Below are positions 37,454 to 49,657 of a stretch of 64,000 nt of DNA, piece by piece; position 1 is the first letter of the stretch, and every line of letters starts with the position of its first letter. This DNA comes from Carya illinoinensis. Lineage: Eukaryota; Streptophyta; Magnoliopsida; Fagales; Juglandaceae. The position numbers were made by a program, and so were the translations under genes. Below the pieces are notes generated by a model. The model was not told where the DNA came from and searched no databases. It saw nothing but the letters and a program-made list of their open reading frames with translations. The DNA lies in contig NC_056767.1 of assembly GCF_018687715.1 (NCBI RefSeq), positions 27,205,501 through 27,269,500 of the forward strand, given 5' to 3'.

Positions 37454-40131
37454 TGCCCCAATTCTATGTGAACAGTTATTGAGACTTTCCTTGTGGATAC
37501 AACTCCTGGTGTTGAGTGTCACGAATCAATTTTTTGTGAGAATTCAGAATTATGTTTGATTGTTTTTGTTTGAATTTCGAGTTTTATGCAATTTTCATCC
37601 AAATAATTTTTACTATTTTGCTTAAGGATTAGCAAAAAGCTAGTTGGGGGGTGTGATTGAGCTGAAATATTGCATGTTTTAGCTATTTAAAACCAATGTA
37701 TTTTAAATTCTTTGTGACACTATTATTGATTTTAGATGAAAAAATAGTTAATAAGCATAAATACGAATTATGATTTTTAATTGATTGATATCATGTTTAT
37801 GCTTAATTTTATAACTATAATTTAATTGGACAATATTTCCTCACAAATATAATATATTTTTGATAATCTATTTATTTATTTATTTTTTAGTGTTATTTTT
37901 ATTTACTTATTTTCAGCTCAAATAAAATTCACATAGATTCAGTTGAAACTTTTGACCAAAAGTGCATATTAATTGAGAGGAACAAATAGAAGAAATGAAG
38001 AAGTGTACTTGGGCAGCTAAAAATAAAGACGAAGACTTTTGGTGGTGACTTTCTTACTTGGTTGTTCATAGATGCATGCGGTAAAGAAAATGATTTGCGG
38101 TGGATAAATACATGCAATGTAAAAGTCAAGAACAGATTTGGCAAAAGAAGAAGTGAAGGACAGAAGAAAATAGAACAGATTTGGCAATTAAATACATGCG
38201 GTTATTTAATTGGTTTTGATGGTTGGTGCAGCTAAAGTGGACTGATTGGGGGTGGAAAGAGAGACGTCTACGTCTCTTGGAGGCTTTCGGCTATTTATTA
38301 CCAAGAAAGGTGGGCGAAAGGCTGAAGGGCATTGAAGCACAGAATTGAGGCAGCTATATATATATATATATATATTGCTGGACAGAGAGAAGATAGGAGA
38401 GTGGGTGAGTAGAGAAGTGTCGTGCTTAAGTTTTCAACCAAGGGAGACTTGTAGGTGTGATGAGAGAAAATAGGTGCTTGATTGAATTGAAGAGAGAAAT
38501 CGGTGCATGAGTTGAATATTAGTTGGTTGGTTGTAAAGAAAGAGAGGTGCCGTGATTGAAGGGGAGTGAAGGGTGAAAATCGGTGGTGATTGAGTCGGCT
38601 GGAATGAATTGTGATTGGAGGAGGGAGTTTGGACCGACTTGAAGCAGCAGCTATATATATATTGTTGGACGTAAAAGGGGGAGACGGGTAGTGAGAGTGG
38701 AGATCATAATTGGTTGGTACTGTGTGAAGTCGGTTAAAGAGAGAGAGCAGTGGAGAGAGAGCAGAAGAGAGGGTGAGTAGAGAAGTAGAGAGTGAGATGT
38801 GCTGATAAAGAGAGTTACGTGGGGGATGTAGGAGAGTTGAGGTATGTTGGAATTGAAAAGAGAGGGACATAGAGTTGGGACGTGTGAGTGGAAGAAAGGA
38901 GGAGTTGTGTTGTGCTGGAACTGAAAGTCGGTGCATGATGTGAAGTTGTTTTATTTTGCTGGGAGGAAGTCGGTGCAGTAGGTACTTGGGGAGTTTCCAA
39001 AAATAGAGAGGGTGAGAAGAGAAGGGTTTACGTGGGGGACGGTTGGAGGTTGTACTTGGGATTTATTTCCTTGGTGGGAGAGAAAGTAAATAGAGGGGTA
39101 CGTGGGGAGTAGAGGGAGCTGGGATATGATTAATTTTCATGTGAAGTGGTTGTTAAGGGCATGAGAGTTGGTCGGTTGGGAATTAGATTGAAGGGGATGT
39201 CGGTCGGTTAGATTGATATTGGGATGAAATTAAGGAGTGAATTTGTCATTTATCAAAAGGGAGAAGTCGGTTGGAGCTGGGAATATTGTTTCCAAAGAAA
39301 AAAGATTGGGATTAGTTTGGTTGGAGCTGGGAATATTGTTTCCAAAGGAAAAAGATTGGGATTAGTTTGATTGCGTGGGATTTATTCCTCTGTATCAACT
39401 GGATTTCAAATTTTGTTATTTCTAAATTGTTGCTCAGTATTTTTTATGTTTTATTTTTAGTTTTCTAATGAAGAATATTTATGTGATTTCTATAGTACTT
39501 GTAATAAATATGTTTGGCTAAATTTTCATACTAAGGTTAGATGTGAAGTTTAATGATTTAAATATTATTTTCGGATCCACGTAAAATTTATTCTGCGAGC
39601 TTGATCGATTGAAGGATTTTATTATTGGATATTTTGATTATCTATATACTCATATTGATTCATTGTGATTTCCAAATACAATGAATGCTTGAGGAATCCT
39701 TATGATATTCAAATAGATTTGTAAATGTTTTAATCATCAATCGTTCACGCTCAATCATAAGCAACTATTTTTCTTGATCTTAAATGTTAAATCTTCAAAT
39801 TAAACGGAATCATTATTCTAGTTTAATTGAAATAAATCGATCGGAAACAATATCATAAATTATTAAACGGATCCTCGAAACCTTAGTCTTTCTCCATATC
39901 AATTCATTTTATCATTTTAGTTTGATTCAGTTATTTTACAATCTTCATCTTTATATTCGATTGTACGTTTCTTTTAGTAATTTCGCTTCATCATCTGAAT
40001 TTATTTTCTTTATCACAAAAGTCAATCCCTGTGGATTCGATCCTGTAAGATGCTACAACACCTGTATACTTGCAGGTAAAACTGCACTAAATTTTTTGTT
40101 CATTAATTTGAGTCAAAATTTAGGCGCAACA
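37454..40131 (+). repeat. left terminal repeat of the Athila-like element
   Basis: 2678 bp, ends AGGCGCAACA. Compared with the right copy it carries a 50-bp tandem duplication (39270-39319, 39320-39369) and keeps about 43 bp that the right copy has lost. AGTTGGGGGG at 37642-37651, followed by TGTGATTGAG, looks like a polypurine tract plus LTR start, so the LTR proper may begin near 37652. A (TA)n tract occurs near 38355. Confidence 0.85.
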
Positions 40132-40137
40132 AGTTTT

Positions 40138-40155
40138 TGGCGCCGTTGCCGAGGA
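40138..40155 (+). other. primer-binding site of the Athila-like element
   Basis: TGGCGCCGTTGCCGAGGA, six bases after the LTR end, the characteristic Athila/Tat primer site. Confidence 0.85.
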
Positions 40156-40456
40156 TTGCAACGTGTGATAATTTTTTTTTAGAAGAAAAAAATATTTTAG
40201 AAATCTTTTACTAATTGTTTTTTATATTCTTTTTGTAGGTAGGAAAAGAGAGCATGTAACATTGCTTCCATATTCATACCATTTGGTAATCTCATTCAAA
40301 AAAAATATTTCTCTTACTTTCTTACTTATTTTGCATTTTGTTTATTTTGTTTTTTTTTTTTAATCTTTGAATGTTCTTGATCCTCTATGATGAATGATCT
40401 TGTGGCAACGTGATCAAACTAGTAGATTGAGAAGATAGGAAATTGTTTTAAAGGAA

Positions 40457-43054
40457 TTGGTTGATACTTTGTCAGGTGATTCTAAAAATTCTCATTATAA
40501 TACCATGACTGACAATCATAGTATTCATGATGAACAAGAAAATGAAGAGGCACAAAATAATCCGCCAATGAGAACTTTGCGCGAATATTTGCAGCCTATA
40601 AGGACAAGTACTCCATCTTACATGATTTTTCCTACGAATATGGGGAATTTTGATTTAAAATCGGGAGTAATCCAATTACTTCCCAAGTTTCATGGCTTAG
40701 ATTCAGAAAGTCCTTATTTGCACCTAAAAGAATTTGAAGAAGTTTGTACAACTTTACAAAACCAAACTATCAATGATGATGTTGTTAGATTAAAGTTATT
40801 TCCATTCTCTTTGAAAGAAAAAGTTAAAAATTGGTTGAACTCCTTGAGACCAAGATTTATTGGCACATGGCAAGAAATGCAAAGAGAATTTCTGAAAAAA
40901 TTTTTTCCTACTCATAGGACCAACACTCTTCGCAGAAATATTATGAATTTTTCTCAAAAGGAGAATGAAACATTTTTTCAGTGTTGGAAACGTTTTAAAG
41001 AATTGTTGCTAACTTGCCCACATCATGACTATGAGACTTGGCACACCATTAGTTTTTTCTATGAAGGTTTAACATCTCAAATGCGTCAGTTTGTAGAAAT
41101 GATGTGTAACGGTGATTTTTTAAATAAAGATCCTGATGACACTTGGGACTATTTTGACCAGTTAGCTGAAAATGCCCAATCTTGGGATAATACAAATCGT
41201 TCTGATTGGTCAAATAAGTCCAAACTCAGTACCATGTCTCAAGAAGGTATGTATATTCTTAAAGGAAATAATGATGTGAATGCTAGGATAGCAAGTCTGA
41301 CAAGAAAAGTCGAAGCCATGGAACTTAGGAAGGTAAATTCGGCTAAGGCCATTAAAAAAGAAGAATAAAATTGTGGCATTTGCGAGATTAGTGGACACCT
41401 AACTCAGGATTGTCCAACAATCCCTGCTTTTAAAGAGGTGTTGCACGGACAAGTAAATGTCATGAATTCTTATAAGAGACCATTTTCTTCTCCTTATTCG
41501 GAAACATATAATCCTGAATGGAGAAATCACCCCAATTTTAGTTGGAGGAATGAGTCCAATTCAAATCAAAATCCTCAAGGGTCATCTTCTTCTACTCCTT
41601 ATGTGCCTCCATATAAGAAAACCCTTGAGGAGACATTACAGACTTTTATGCAGGGACAAGCCAATATCAACACTCAGACAATGCAGGTCATTACTGAGAT
41701 GAGAAGTTCTATTAGCGACTTGACCTCTGCATTGCATGCTCAAGAAAATGGTAAGTTTCGTGCTCAACCTCAGCCGAATCCCAAAGGTAAATTTGAGGTA
41801 AGAAATTCAAATCCCTCTGATTTAAAATTTGAACATGCCAAGTCCATCACTACTCTACGCAGTGGAAAAATAATTGATAAGAGTATTTCAACAACGAAAG
41901 TTGATGAGACTAACAACTTTTTAAATTCCAAGAGTGATGGTAAACTTGAGAAGGTTGAATTAGATATGCCTGTGAAAGCCCCAATACCTGCCCCATTTCC
42001 CCAAAGATTGCAACATTCTCACAAGTTGGTTCAAAATGCTGATATTCTTGAAATTTTCAAACAGGTAAAAATCAACATTCTTTTGTTGGATGCAATCAAA
42101 CAAATTCCATCGTATGCTAAATTTTTGAAAGATTTATGCACAGTGAAGCGTATGATAAAGGTACAGAAGAAGGCTTTTCTCGCTGAACAGGTAAGCGCCA
42201 TCCTCCAGAACAATTCTCCATCAAAGTATAAAGACCCGGGTTGTCCAACAATTTCCTGCGTGATTGGAAATTTTAAAATTGAAAAAGCTTTACTTGACCT
42301 CGGAGCTAGTGTTAACCTCCTACCCTACTCGATATATGAGCAGTTGGGTCTTGATGAGATTAAACCCAGCAAGGTAACACTTCAACTTGCTGACCGTTCA
42401 ATTAAAATACCGAGAGGGATAGTTGAGGATGTATTAGTTCAAGTAGGCAAATTTTATTTTCCAGTGGATTTCATTGTTTTGGACACAGAACCTGTCTTTG
42501 ATGTTTGTACTCAAATTTCTATAATTTTGGGTAGGCTGTTCCTTGCTACCTCAAATGTTTTAATAAATTGTATGAGTGGTGTGATGATAATTTCTTTTGA
42601 CAACATGACTTTGGAGTTGAATATTTTTAATATTTGTAAACAACCTGGCGATGATGATGATGTGCATGAAGTAAATCTGATCCAAACTCTTGTTCAAAAT
42701 AAATTTGATTTGTCAAGTTTTTCTGACCCTCTTGAAACTTGTTTGGTTCATGGTACAAATTTTGATGATGATTCTGTGCTTGCATCTATGAATTTTTTGC
42801 TAGAATCTACTCCTATAATGGACACTGATAAATGGAGAACACGTTTTGAGGAATTACCGCCTCATGATGTCGTGTCTCTCCCTTCAAGTGTGCAAACACC
42901 AAAACTCGACTTGAAACCTCTACTTGCTGATCTCAAATATGTATTTTTAGGCCAAGCAGAGACATTACCAGTGGTCATTTCATCAAAACTGGATGAAATT
43001 CAGGAGAGAAAATTGATTGGTGTTCTCATTGAATACAAAGAGGTAATAGGATGA
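40457..43054 (+). pseudogene. Athila-like gag and protease, interrupted by a stop
   Basis: One frame throughout. Gag: LPKFHGLDSESPYLHLKEFE, then LKLFPFSLKEKVKNWLNSL and a capsid-like FFPTHRTNTLRRNIMNFSQK. An in-frame TAA at 41366-41368 falls just before the zinc knuckle CGICEISGHLTQDC. The frame then stays open for the protease: ALLDLGASVNLLPYSIYEQL (active site D-L-G, usual in this lineage) and ILGRLFLATSNVLINC. It ends at TGA 43052-43054. The structural protein would form the particle and the protease would cut it, but the stops make that unlikely. Confidence 0.85.
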
Positions 43055-43983
43055 ACCATAACTGATATCAAATGTATCAGTCCTTTGATTTGTACCCACA
43101 GGATTTATCTAGAGGATAATTCTAAACCCTCTAGAGAAATGTAGAGTAGACTGAACCCCAACATGAAAGAAGTTTTCAGAGCAGATGTGTTAAAACTTCT
43201 GGATGCAGGGATCATTTACCCTATTTCTGACAGCAAATGGGTTAGTTCCACGTAGGTGATACCTAAGAAATCTGGTGTGACTATAGTTAAGAATGTTGAT
43301 AATGAATTAATCCCAACTAGAGTTACTACTGGTTGGCGTATGTGCATTGACTATAGAAAACTTAATTCTGTCACCATAAAGGATCATTTTTCCCTACCAT
43401 TCATGGATCAAATCATTGAACGTGTAGCGGGCCATAAATTCTATTGCTTCCTAAATGGTTATTCTGGATATAATCAAATTGAGATTGCTCCTAAGGATCA
43501 AGAAAAGACCACTTTTACATATCCATTTGGTACCTTTGCATATCGAAAGATGCCATTTGGACTTAGTAATACTCCTGCTACATTTCAACGATGCATGATG
43601 AGCATATTCAGTGACATGGTAGAGCGTTTCGTTGAAATATTCATGGATGATTTTTCTATTTTTGGTGATTCATTTGATGAATGTTTGACTCATTTGGAAA
43701 GAGTGCTGATTAGATGTAAAGAAAAGAATTTGATTTTAAACTGGGAGAAGTGTCATTTTATGGTCACTCAAATAATTGTTCTTGATCACATTGTTTCTTC
43801 TCAAGGTTTTGAAGTGGACAAGGCCAAAATTGAATTAATTTCTAGATTGTCCATCCCAAAGAACATCATGTATATCAGATCTTTTCTAAGTCATGCAGGT
43901 TTTTACAGGAGATTCATTAAAAGCTTCAGCACAATTTCTAGACCTTTGTGCAATTTATTGTCAAAGGAAAATTCTTTTGGGTA
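43055..43983 (+). pseudogene. Athila-like reverse transcriptase
   Basis: Same frame as gag. TAG stops near 43141 and 43253 precede an open part with TGWRMCIDYRKLNSVTIKDH, GYSGYNQIEIAP, FGLSNTPATFQRCM and FMDDFSIFG (the catalytic xxDD box). The closing TAG lies at 43982. The active-site aspartates are kept. Confidence 0.88.
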
Positions 43984-44034
43984 GATTGATGATTGTGAGT
44001 TAGCTTTTACAAGCTAAAATGTATGTTGATTTCA

Positions 44035-44520
44035 GCCCCAATTATGCGATCACCTGATTGAAATTTACCAATTGAGATTATGTGTGATGCTAGTGATTAT
44101 GCTATTGGAGCTGTGTTGGGCCAACGTAAGGACAAAAAGCCTTGTGTTATTTATTATGCAAGTAGAACTTTAAACAGTGCTCAAATGAATTATTCAACAA
44201 CTGAAAAAGAGTTACTTGCAGTAATTTTTGCACTTGACAAATTTTACTCTTATTTGATTAGATCTCAAATTGTCATCTTTACTGATCATGCTGCGTTAAA
44301 GTACCTTTTAGCGAAAAAAGATTTAAAACCCAGGTTGCTTAGATGGATCCTTTTGTTGCAAGAATTTGATTTGATAATCAAAGATAAAAAAGGAGTTGAG
44401 AATGTTGTTGCTGATCATCTGTCTAGACTTGTTCTTTCAGATTCTATAGAGACAATTCCTATTAAAGACACATTTCCAGATGAGCAACTTTTTGGTATAT
44501 CTCAAGTGCCATGGTAAGCT
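44035..44520 (+). pseudogene. Athila-like RNase H
   Basis: In another frame than RT, so a shift lies between 43984 and 44080. Encodes [46 protein letters not shown] and DHLSRL, the conserved D-E-D blocks of gypsy RNase H. Confidence 0.85.
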
Positions 44521-45800
44521 GACATTGCTAATTTTCTTGCTACAGGTGAAATTCCTCACATTTGAACTCAACAAGATGAGAGGAAATTTTTTGTGGAGGT
44601 AAGAAAATTCTTTTGGGATGATCCATATTTGTTCAAATATTACCCAGATTAGATAATTAGATAATGTGTTTCCAATAACGAATTTCAAAGTGTGATATCT
44701 TTTTGTCACTCTGGGGCATGTGGTGGCCATTTTTCTAGAAATAAAACTGCTTTTAAAATTTTGCAATGTAGTTTCTATTGGCCTACCATTTTCAAGGACA
44801 CCCATGAATTTTGTAAAACTTGCAAGCGTTGTCAAAAGTTAGGAGGGATTACCCGTCGGAGTATGATGCCATTAAATCCAATTTTGATTGTTAAAATATT
44901 TGATTGTTGGGGCATCGACTTCATGGGACCCTTTCCAGTTTCTTTTGGCAATCTCTACATTTTGGTAGCTGTGGATTATGTGTCCAAATGGATTGAGACT
45001 GTTCCATGCAAAAACAATGACCACAAAGTGGTACTGAAATTTTTTAAAGAAAATATTTTATCAAGATTTGGAACACCTCGAGTCATTATCAGTGATGGGG
45101 GCAAACATATTTGTAATAAGCCTTTCGAGGCCTTAATGCGAAAATATGGTATTACTCATAAGGTTGCTACCCTTTATCATCCACAAACAAATGGTCAAGT
45201 TGAGGTATCTAATCAGGAGATCAAACAAATTTTATAAAAGACGGTTAACCCAAGTCGCAAAGATTGGTCTTTACGACTAACCGACGCACTTTGGGCATAC
45301 CGTACTGCTTTTAAAACCCCGATTGGTATGTCTCCATACCGACTCATTTTTAGAAATGCATGTCACTTACCTGTGGAGTTGGAGCACAAAGCTTATTAGG
45401 CAATCAAGCAATTTAATTTTGATGTGGATAAAGCTTGCTCTCTTCTTAAGTTTCAGCTTAATGAGTTGGAAGAAATCAGAAATGAAGCTTACGAAAACTC
45501 TCGCATTGCTAAGGAGAGAATGAAAATTTTTCATGACAAAAATAGTTTTCGAAAGTCTTTTGAGCCTTCACAAAAAGTTTTGTTGTATAATTCAAGACTC
45601 CATTTATTTCCTAGCAAGCTTCGATCCCGATGGATCGGCCCCTTTGTTGTAAAAACTGCTTATCCTTTTGGGGCCATTGAGATAGAACATCCAGAAAATG
45701 GTAATGTTTTTAAAGTTAATAGATAAAGGTTGAAACCATTTTTGGATGATTTTACTCCAGAGGTTGAGTCAACTACTCTGGAGGATCCTGCTTATCAGAA
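44521..45800 (+). pseudogene. Athila-like integrase
   Basis: Zinc-binding HHCC part: HSGACGGHF and [11 protein letters not shown] (about 44700-44845). DDE core: [24 protein letters not shown] and [11 protein letters not shown]-terminal part: [20 protein letters not shown] at 45620-45685. Stops at about 44516, 44560, 44650, 45235, 45398 and 45724 break it. Confidence 0.87.
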
Positions 45801-46756
45801 TTAATTTTTGATTCTTCATTGTATATACTGTATTTGTTTGTTTTGTTTTTCTTTCTTTCATTTTTTTTTTTGTGTGTATTTTAACTTTGACGGAAATCTA
45901 CTCCTTGTGTGCACTCGAGTATCTCAGGTGAACTGTTTCCTCTCTGTTTAATCATTTTCATCTCAATATATGTTTTACAGTGTTTATCTTGCTCCAATTC
46001 ATGCCTGTATAGCATACATCATCGAACATTCAATTGCCGAACATTGAGGACAATGTCACATTTAGTTGGGGGAGGGTTTTCTGTTGAAAATGTGTTAGTA
46101 CAAAAAAAATAAAAAAAATAAAAAAAAATAAAATTTGTGAGGTGTATTGAAACATAAATGATTAACACACACTTCTGGCATTTTTGTGAAATTTAAGTAT
46201 CTTGGTGGAGTAGTTGAGCGGAATTATTTTGTGAAGATTTATTTTCAACCTTAAGCATAGAACATGACTTATAATTCATCATATTTTGTTGAGTAGTGAC
46301 TTGAAACACCGGAATGCGATATTTACAAAAATGAGAATTAGTATGATTTATATAGAATGAGGGGCAAGTTTTGAAAGAACATTTTGCACATATTTACACT
46401 TGTAGTGTTCCTCATTAATATTCATTGATTTAAAACATGAGAAGTAAACTGCAGGACTACCGAGCTTTATAAAAAAAAATAAATGAAGAAAGAGAGAAAG
46501 AAAGAAAGAAATTAAAAAAAAAATCATGTAATTTTTCCTGAATAAAGGGTTAGAAACAATTACCCAAAACTTTAGGGGTTGAGTGTTCAACCTTTAAACA
46601 AAGTTAGCGTGAAAACTGCTAGTCCCTTAGGTTTTGAGGTAGTTAGAATCAATAATGATTAAACTTAAGGTTAAAAAATCCTATGATAAATCATGCTTAT
46701 TAGTGAGAAACACACACAACTTTAGTCACATACACATATCCAAGTTCTAATACATT
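45801..46756 (+). other. non-coding 3' part of the Athila-like element
   Basis: Contains GAGGACAATGTCACATTTAG followed by TTGGGGGAGGG (about 46048-46079), a purine-rich motif found after pol in this lineage, then A-rich sequence. No envelope-like frame. Confidence 0.6.
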
Positions 46757-47614
46757 TGTCCCAATTCTATGTGAACAGTTATTAAGACTTTCCTTATGGA
46801 TACAACTTCTGGTGTTGAGTGTCACGAATCAATTTTTTGTGAGAATTCATAATTATGTTTAATTTTTTTTGTTTGAATTTCGAGCTTTATGTAATTTTCA
46901 TCTAAATAATTTTTACTATTTTGCTCAAAGATTAGCAAAAAGCTAGTTGGGGGGTATGATTGAGTTGAAATATTGCATGTTTTAGCTATTTGAAACCAAT
47001 GTATTTTAAATTTTTTGTGAAACTATTATTGGTTTTAGATGGAAAAATAGTTAATAAGCATAAATACAAATTGTGATTTTTAGTTGATTGATATCATGTT
47101 TATGCTTAATTTTATAATTATAATTTAATTGGACAATATTTCCTCACAAATATAATATATTTTTGATAATTTATTTTATTTATTTATTTTTGAGTGTTAT
47201 TTTTATTTACTTATTTTCAGCTCAAATAAAATTCACATGGATTCAGTTGAAACTTTTGACCAAAAGTGCATATTAATTGAGATGAACAAATAGAAGAAAT
47301 GAAGAAGTGTACTTGGGCAGCTAAAAATAAAGACGAAGACTTTTGGTGGTGACTTTCTTACTTGGTTATTCATAGATGCATGCGGTGAAGAAAATGATTT
47401 GCAGTGGATAAATACATGCAATGCAAAAGTCAAGAACATATTTGGCAATTAAATACATGCGGTTATTTAATTGGTTTTGATGGTGGGTGCAGCTAAAGTG
47501 GACTGATTGGGGGTGGAAAGAGAGACGTCTACGTCTCTTGGAGGCTTTCGGCTATTTATTACCAAGAGAGGTGGGCGGAAGGCTGGAGGGCATTGAAACA
47601 CAGAATTGAGGCAG

Positions 47615-47646
<32 letters not shown>

Positions 47647-49352
47647 CTGGACGGAGAGAAGAGATAGGAGAGTGGATGAGTAGAGAAGTGCCGTGCTTAA
47701 GTTTTCAACCAAGGGAGACGCGTAAGAGTGATGAGAGAAAATAGGTTCTTGATTGAATTGAAGAGAGAAATCGGTGCATGAGTTGAATATTAGTTGGTTG
47801 GTGTGTAAAGAAAGAGAGGTGTCGTGATTGAAGGGGAGTGCAGAGTGAAAATCGGTGGTGATTGAGTCGGCTGTAATGAATTGTGATTGGAGGAGGGAGT
47901 TTGGACCGACTTGAAGCAACAGCTATATATATATTGCTGGACGTAAAAGGGGGAGACGGGTAGTGAGAGTGGAGATCATAATCGGTTGGTAGTGTGTGAA
48001 GTCGGTTAAAGAGAGAGAGCAGTGGAGAGAGAGCAGAAGAGAGGGTGAGTAGAGAAGTAGGGAGTGAGCTGTGCTGATAGTGAGAGTTACGTGGGAGATG
48101 TAGGAGAGTTGAGGTGTGTTGGAATTGAAAAGAGAGGGACATAGAGTTGAAACGTGTGAGTGGAAGAAAGGAGGAGTTGTGTTGTGCTGGAACTGAAAGT
48201 CGGTGCATGATGTGAAGTTGTTTTATTTTGTTGGGAGGAAGTCGGTGCAATAGGTACTTGGGGAGTTTCTAGAAATAGAGAGGGTGAGAAGAGAAGGGTT
48301 TACATGCGGAACAATTGGAGGTTGTACATGGGATTTATTTCCTTGGTGGGGGAGAAAGTAAATAGAGGGGTACGTGGGGAGTAGAGGGAGCTGGGATGTG
48401 ATTAATTTTCATGTGAAGTGGTTGTTAAGGGCAAGAGAGTCGGTCGGTTGGGAATTAGATTGAAGGGGATGTCGGTTGGTTAGATTGATATTGGGATGGA
48501 ATTAAGGAGTGAATTGGTCATTTGTCAAAAGGGAGAAGTCGGCTGGAGCTAGGAATATTGTTTCCAAAGGAAAAAGATTGGGATTAGTTTGATTGCGTGG
48601 GATTTATTCTTCTGTATCAACTGGATTTCAAATTTTGTTATTTCTAAATTGTTGCTCAGTATTTTTTATGTTTATTTTTAGTTTTCTAATGAAGAATATT
48701 TATGTGATTTCTATAGTACTTGTAATAAATATGTTTGGCTAAATTTTCATACTAAGGTTAGATGTGAAGTTTAATGATTTAAATATTATTTTCGGATCCA
48801 CGTAAAATTTATTCTGCGAGCTTGATCGATTGAAGGATTTTATTATTGGATATTTTGATTATCTATATACTCATCTTGATTTATTGTGATTTCCGAATAT
48901 AGTGAATGCTTGAGGAATCCCTGTGGTATTCAAATAGATTTGTAAATGTTTTAATCATCAATCGTTCACGCTCAATCATAAGCGACTATTTTTCTTGATC
49001 TTAAATGCTAAATCTTCCAATTAAACGGAATTATTATTCTAGTTTAATTGAAGTAAATCGATTGGAAACAATATCATAAATTATTAAACGGATCCTCGAA
49101 ACCTTAGTCTTTCTCCATATCAATTCATTTTATCATTTTAGTTTGATTCAGTTATTTTACAATCTTCATCTTTATATTCGATTGTACGTTTCTTTTAGTA
49201 ATTTCGTTTCATCATCTGAATTTATTTTCTTTATCACAAAAGTCAATCCCTATGGATTCGATCCTGTAAAATACTACAACACATGTATACTTGCAAGTAA
49301 AACTGCACTAAATTTTTGGTTCGTTAATTTGAGTCAAATTTTAGGCACAACA
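46757..49352 (+). repeat. right terminal repeat of the Athila-like element
   Basis: 2596 bp, similar to 37454-40131. Ends AGGCACAACA. Has a longer (TA)n tract (about 47615-47645), a single copy of the 50-bp unit and a 43-bp loss near 47440. Confidence 0.87.
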
Positions 49353-49416
49353 CTGTACTCTTTTTCCTTTGCCATTGGTTTTTTTTTTTTCCACTGGATT
49401 TTTCTTTGGCGAGGTT
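49353..49416 (+). other. 3' tail of the copia element
   Basis: CTCTTTTTCCTTTGCCATTGG, then CCACTGGATTTTTCTTTGGC and GAGGTTTAAGACC resemble the conserved sequence after copia pol, next to the right LTR. This shows the Athila element entered copia near its 3' end. Confidence 0.6.
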
Positions 49417-49613
49417 TAAGACCTATCTTTAGTCATCAATTAAGACATAAGCTATACCTATTCCTTTGTACTCTTATATATATATATATATATATATAAG
49501 TATCATTTACTTATATATAATCAAGTTTGCATTAAATCCTACATATTCTTTCATCTCTCTTTCCTTCTCTCTCTTTTTGTCTTTCGCTCTCTCTTTTCAA
49601 TAGTTTTATAACA
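49417..49613 (+). repeat. partial right LTR of the copia element
   Basis: Matches the last 170 or so bases of the left LTR, from GACCTATCTTTAGTCATCAA to TTTTATAACA. The first part with the 20-bp units is missing. A (TA)n tract lies inside. Confidence 0.75.
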
Positions 49614-49657
49614 ATTATCACGTTTTGCATATGAAATTATCACATTTTCTTCTATGT

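Larger units (their letters stand above)
37454..49352 (+). mobile_element. Athila-like Ty3/gypsy element, 11.9 kb, decayed
   Basis: Long terminal repeats 37454-40131 and 46757-49352, primer site TGGCGCCGTTGCCGAGGA from 40138 as in Athila/Tat elements, gag, protease of the DLGAS type, RT, RNase H and integrase in gypsy order on the plus strand. No envelope-like frame is seen. In-frame stops and at least one frameshift inactivate it. It sits in the copia element without a matching 5-bp target duplication (CAATT on the left, CTGTA on the right), which points to later deletion or recombination. Confidence 0.88.
33642..49613 (+). mobile_element. Ty1/copia element carrying a nested Athila-like element
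   Basis: Left LTR 33642-33948 (TGTTG to TAACA), primer-site-like TTATCAGAACGAGG just after it, worn pol sequence, then the Athila insertion at 37454-49352, a short 3' remnant and a partial right LTR (49417-49613). Reverse transcriptase is recognised at 35880-36025 (LKQSKRMWNK, FIAVYIDDLNVIE) and the region after it at 37167-37453 (VLKHFYMDKVHPLSTPM, then RYTNANYLSDP). A second copy of the unknown cassette lies in between. No long frame remains. Confidence 0.8.

Noticed and set aside
38298..38936. 212-codon minus-strand frame rich in Ser, Leu and His, also seen at 47705-48250
   Set aside because: Antisense of a G/A-rich part of the Athila LTR. Purine-rich LTR sequence gives long open antisense frames; no domain, and the copies differ by indels.
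37449..49357. 5-bp target duplication for the Athila element
   Set aside because: Flanks are CAATT and CTGTA with the borders used. No shift of the borders by a few bases gave a matching pair.
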